Origin: Prevotellaceae bacterium UBA4336
Lineage (GTDB): Bacteria > Bacteroidota > Bacteroidia > Bacteroidales > Bacteroidaceae
Assembly (NCBI GenBank): GCA_002394305.1
Contig: DGTM01000053.1
Coordinates: forward strand, 1 to 40,106
Length of the DNA stretch: 40,106 nucleotides
Direction: 5' to 3'
Below the pieces are notes generated by a model, which was not told the DNA's origin, searched no databases, and saw only the letters and a program-made list of their open reading frames with translations. The translations under genes were made by a program, and so were the position numbers. Shown here piece by piece: positions 39,644 to 40,106 of the stretch; within the stretch, counting starts at the first letter, position 1, and every line of letters starts with the position of its first letter.

Positions 39644-39753
39644 ACGCTCTTCCGAAATAAGAGCCATGCTCTTCCGAAATAAGCGTTAGGCTCTTCCGAG
39701 ATAAGCGCTGGGCTCTTCCGAAATAAGCGCTGGGCTCTTTCTGAGGGTCTCCT
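39644..39753 (+). repeat. 22-bp tandem repeat array (shared with 10819-10994)
   Basis: Five units start at 39644, 39666, 39688, 39710 and 39732, exactly 22 bp apart. They have the same GCTCTTCCGA ... ATAAGCGCT core and the same strand orientation as the array at 10819-10994. Edge units are degenerate. The array lies upstream of the epimerase promoter. The 39540-40088 gap holds this array, a second array at 39906, two promoters and no supported gene; 39754-39905 shows nothing recognisable. Confidence 0.9.
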
Positions 39754-39905
39754 GCTGCTATAAAGTGATATTGTTGTTGTGGATGGGGGCGTGGAATGTG
39801 TGCCAGGTAGTAAGCGATTCTTCGTTGTCTTATACGCAACAAATCCGTTTTCTGCCTACATACTCTTTTGCACCAACAGACTATAAGAGTCCTTTCCATG
39901 ATTCG

Positions 39906-39986
39906 CCGAATGAAATTCCTTCAAACAACCGAATGAAATTCCTTCAAACAACCGAACGAAATTCCAACAAACAACCGAACAAAAGG
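39906..39986 (+). repeat. 23-bp tandem repeat array upstream of the last promoter
   Basis: Units start at 39906, 39929, 39952 and 39975 (partial), exactly 23 bp apart, opening CCGAAYGAAATTCC and ending CAAACAA. The array ends about 65 bp upstream of TACCTTTG at 40051. Confidence 0.85.
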
Positions 39987-40050
39987 TTAATCTTTGAAAA
40001 GAAAAGTAAGTTTGACACAGTTTTTGAAGGAAAAGCCATAAAAAAATTTG

Positions 40051-40058
40051 TACCTTTG
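40051..40058 (+). promoter_or_regulatory. Predicted -7 box of the gene at the right edge
   Basis: TACCTTTG on the plus strand, 30 bases before an ATG at 40089. A TTG lies at 40024-40026, but 24 bases away instead of 20. Confidence 0.6.
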
Positions 40059-40088
40059 CAGACAGATAAATCAGATAAATCGGAATTT

Positions 40089-40106
40089 ATGGACAAGATA
40101 AAAATA
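40089..40106 (+). CDS. Partial CDS, first six codons only
   Basis: ATG at 40089 followed by five codons (MDKIKI) to the window end. The start is supported by the -7 box at 40051-40058 with a normal leader length. No product can be inferred. Confidence 0.5.

Overview
The window looks like a chromosomal segment of a fairly GC-rich Bacteroidales bacterium, most likely of the Prevotella group. Three sequence signs support this. Gene starts carry no convincing Shine-Dalgarno sequences. Many transcription units are preceded by the Bacteroidota -7 box TAnnTTTG, often with TTG about 20 bases upstream. Several secreted proteins end in the tail pattern L-S/N-G-Q/R ... G-x-Y-I ... G-R-K common in Prevotella and Bacteroides. 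No tRNA, rRNA, CRISPR array, transposase or phage gene was recognised.

Layout. (1) 1-2.4 kb: G-rich short repeats, then a secreted GH92 alpha-mannosidase-like enzyme on the minus strand. (2) 3.06-8.6 kb, plus strand: surface polysaccharide genes, namely a PMT/ArnT-like membrane glycosyltransferase, a GT2 glycosyltransferase, a Wzi-like capsule assembly protein, a small lipoprotein and a WecA/MraY-type sugar-1-phosphate transferase. They converge on a minus-strand FlaA1/CapD-type nucleotide-sugar dehydratase (8.6-10.6 kb). (3) 11-14.1 kb, minus: a PAP2 phosphatase fused to a beta-rich C-terminal half, prs, and a ThiE/TenI-like protein. (4) 14.26-21.98 kb, plus: a probable three-gene operon for glycan breakdown, with a GH43 arabinanase-like multidomain protein, a small secreted protein and a GH38 alpha-mannosidase with a discoidin-like end. 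(5) 22-27.9 kb, minus: an unusual five-gene operon, with a Cthe_2159-type beta-helix lipoprotein, a 131-aa secreted module, a second Cthe_2159-type protein, and a LytS/LytR-type two-component system. (6) 28-30.7 kb, minus: a GH127-family enzyme. (7) 31-37.3 kb, minus: an AddA/AddB-type helicase-nuclease pair, divergent from panB (37.5-38.3 kb). (8) 38.4-39.5 kb: an NAD-dependent epimerase on the minus strand, then repeat arrays and the promoter and first six codons of a plus-strand gene cut by the window end.

The most unusual content is non-coding. Six minisatellite arrays have units of exactly 21, 22 or 23 bp, about two DNA helical turns. Five lie 55-130 bp upstream of a recognisable Bacteroidota promoter; the sixth lies in the panB leader. 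Two of them, 29 kb apart, share one 22-bp unit in one orientation, and each precedes a sugar-nucleotide SDR gene. Inverted-repeat hairpin elements are also scattered through the window. Copies of GC-rich palindromic repeats are read through in frame inside addA, addB, the PAP2 gene and the epimerase gene.

The genes fit a saccharolytic gut-type lifestyle: enzymes for mannose- and arabinose-containing glycans, a polysaccharide envelope pathway, and a candidate carbohydrate-binding surface system with its own two-component regulator. No SusC/SusD pair is present, so the glycosidases cannot be assigned to a complete utilisation locus from this window.
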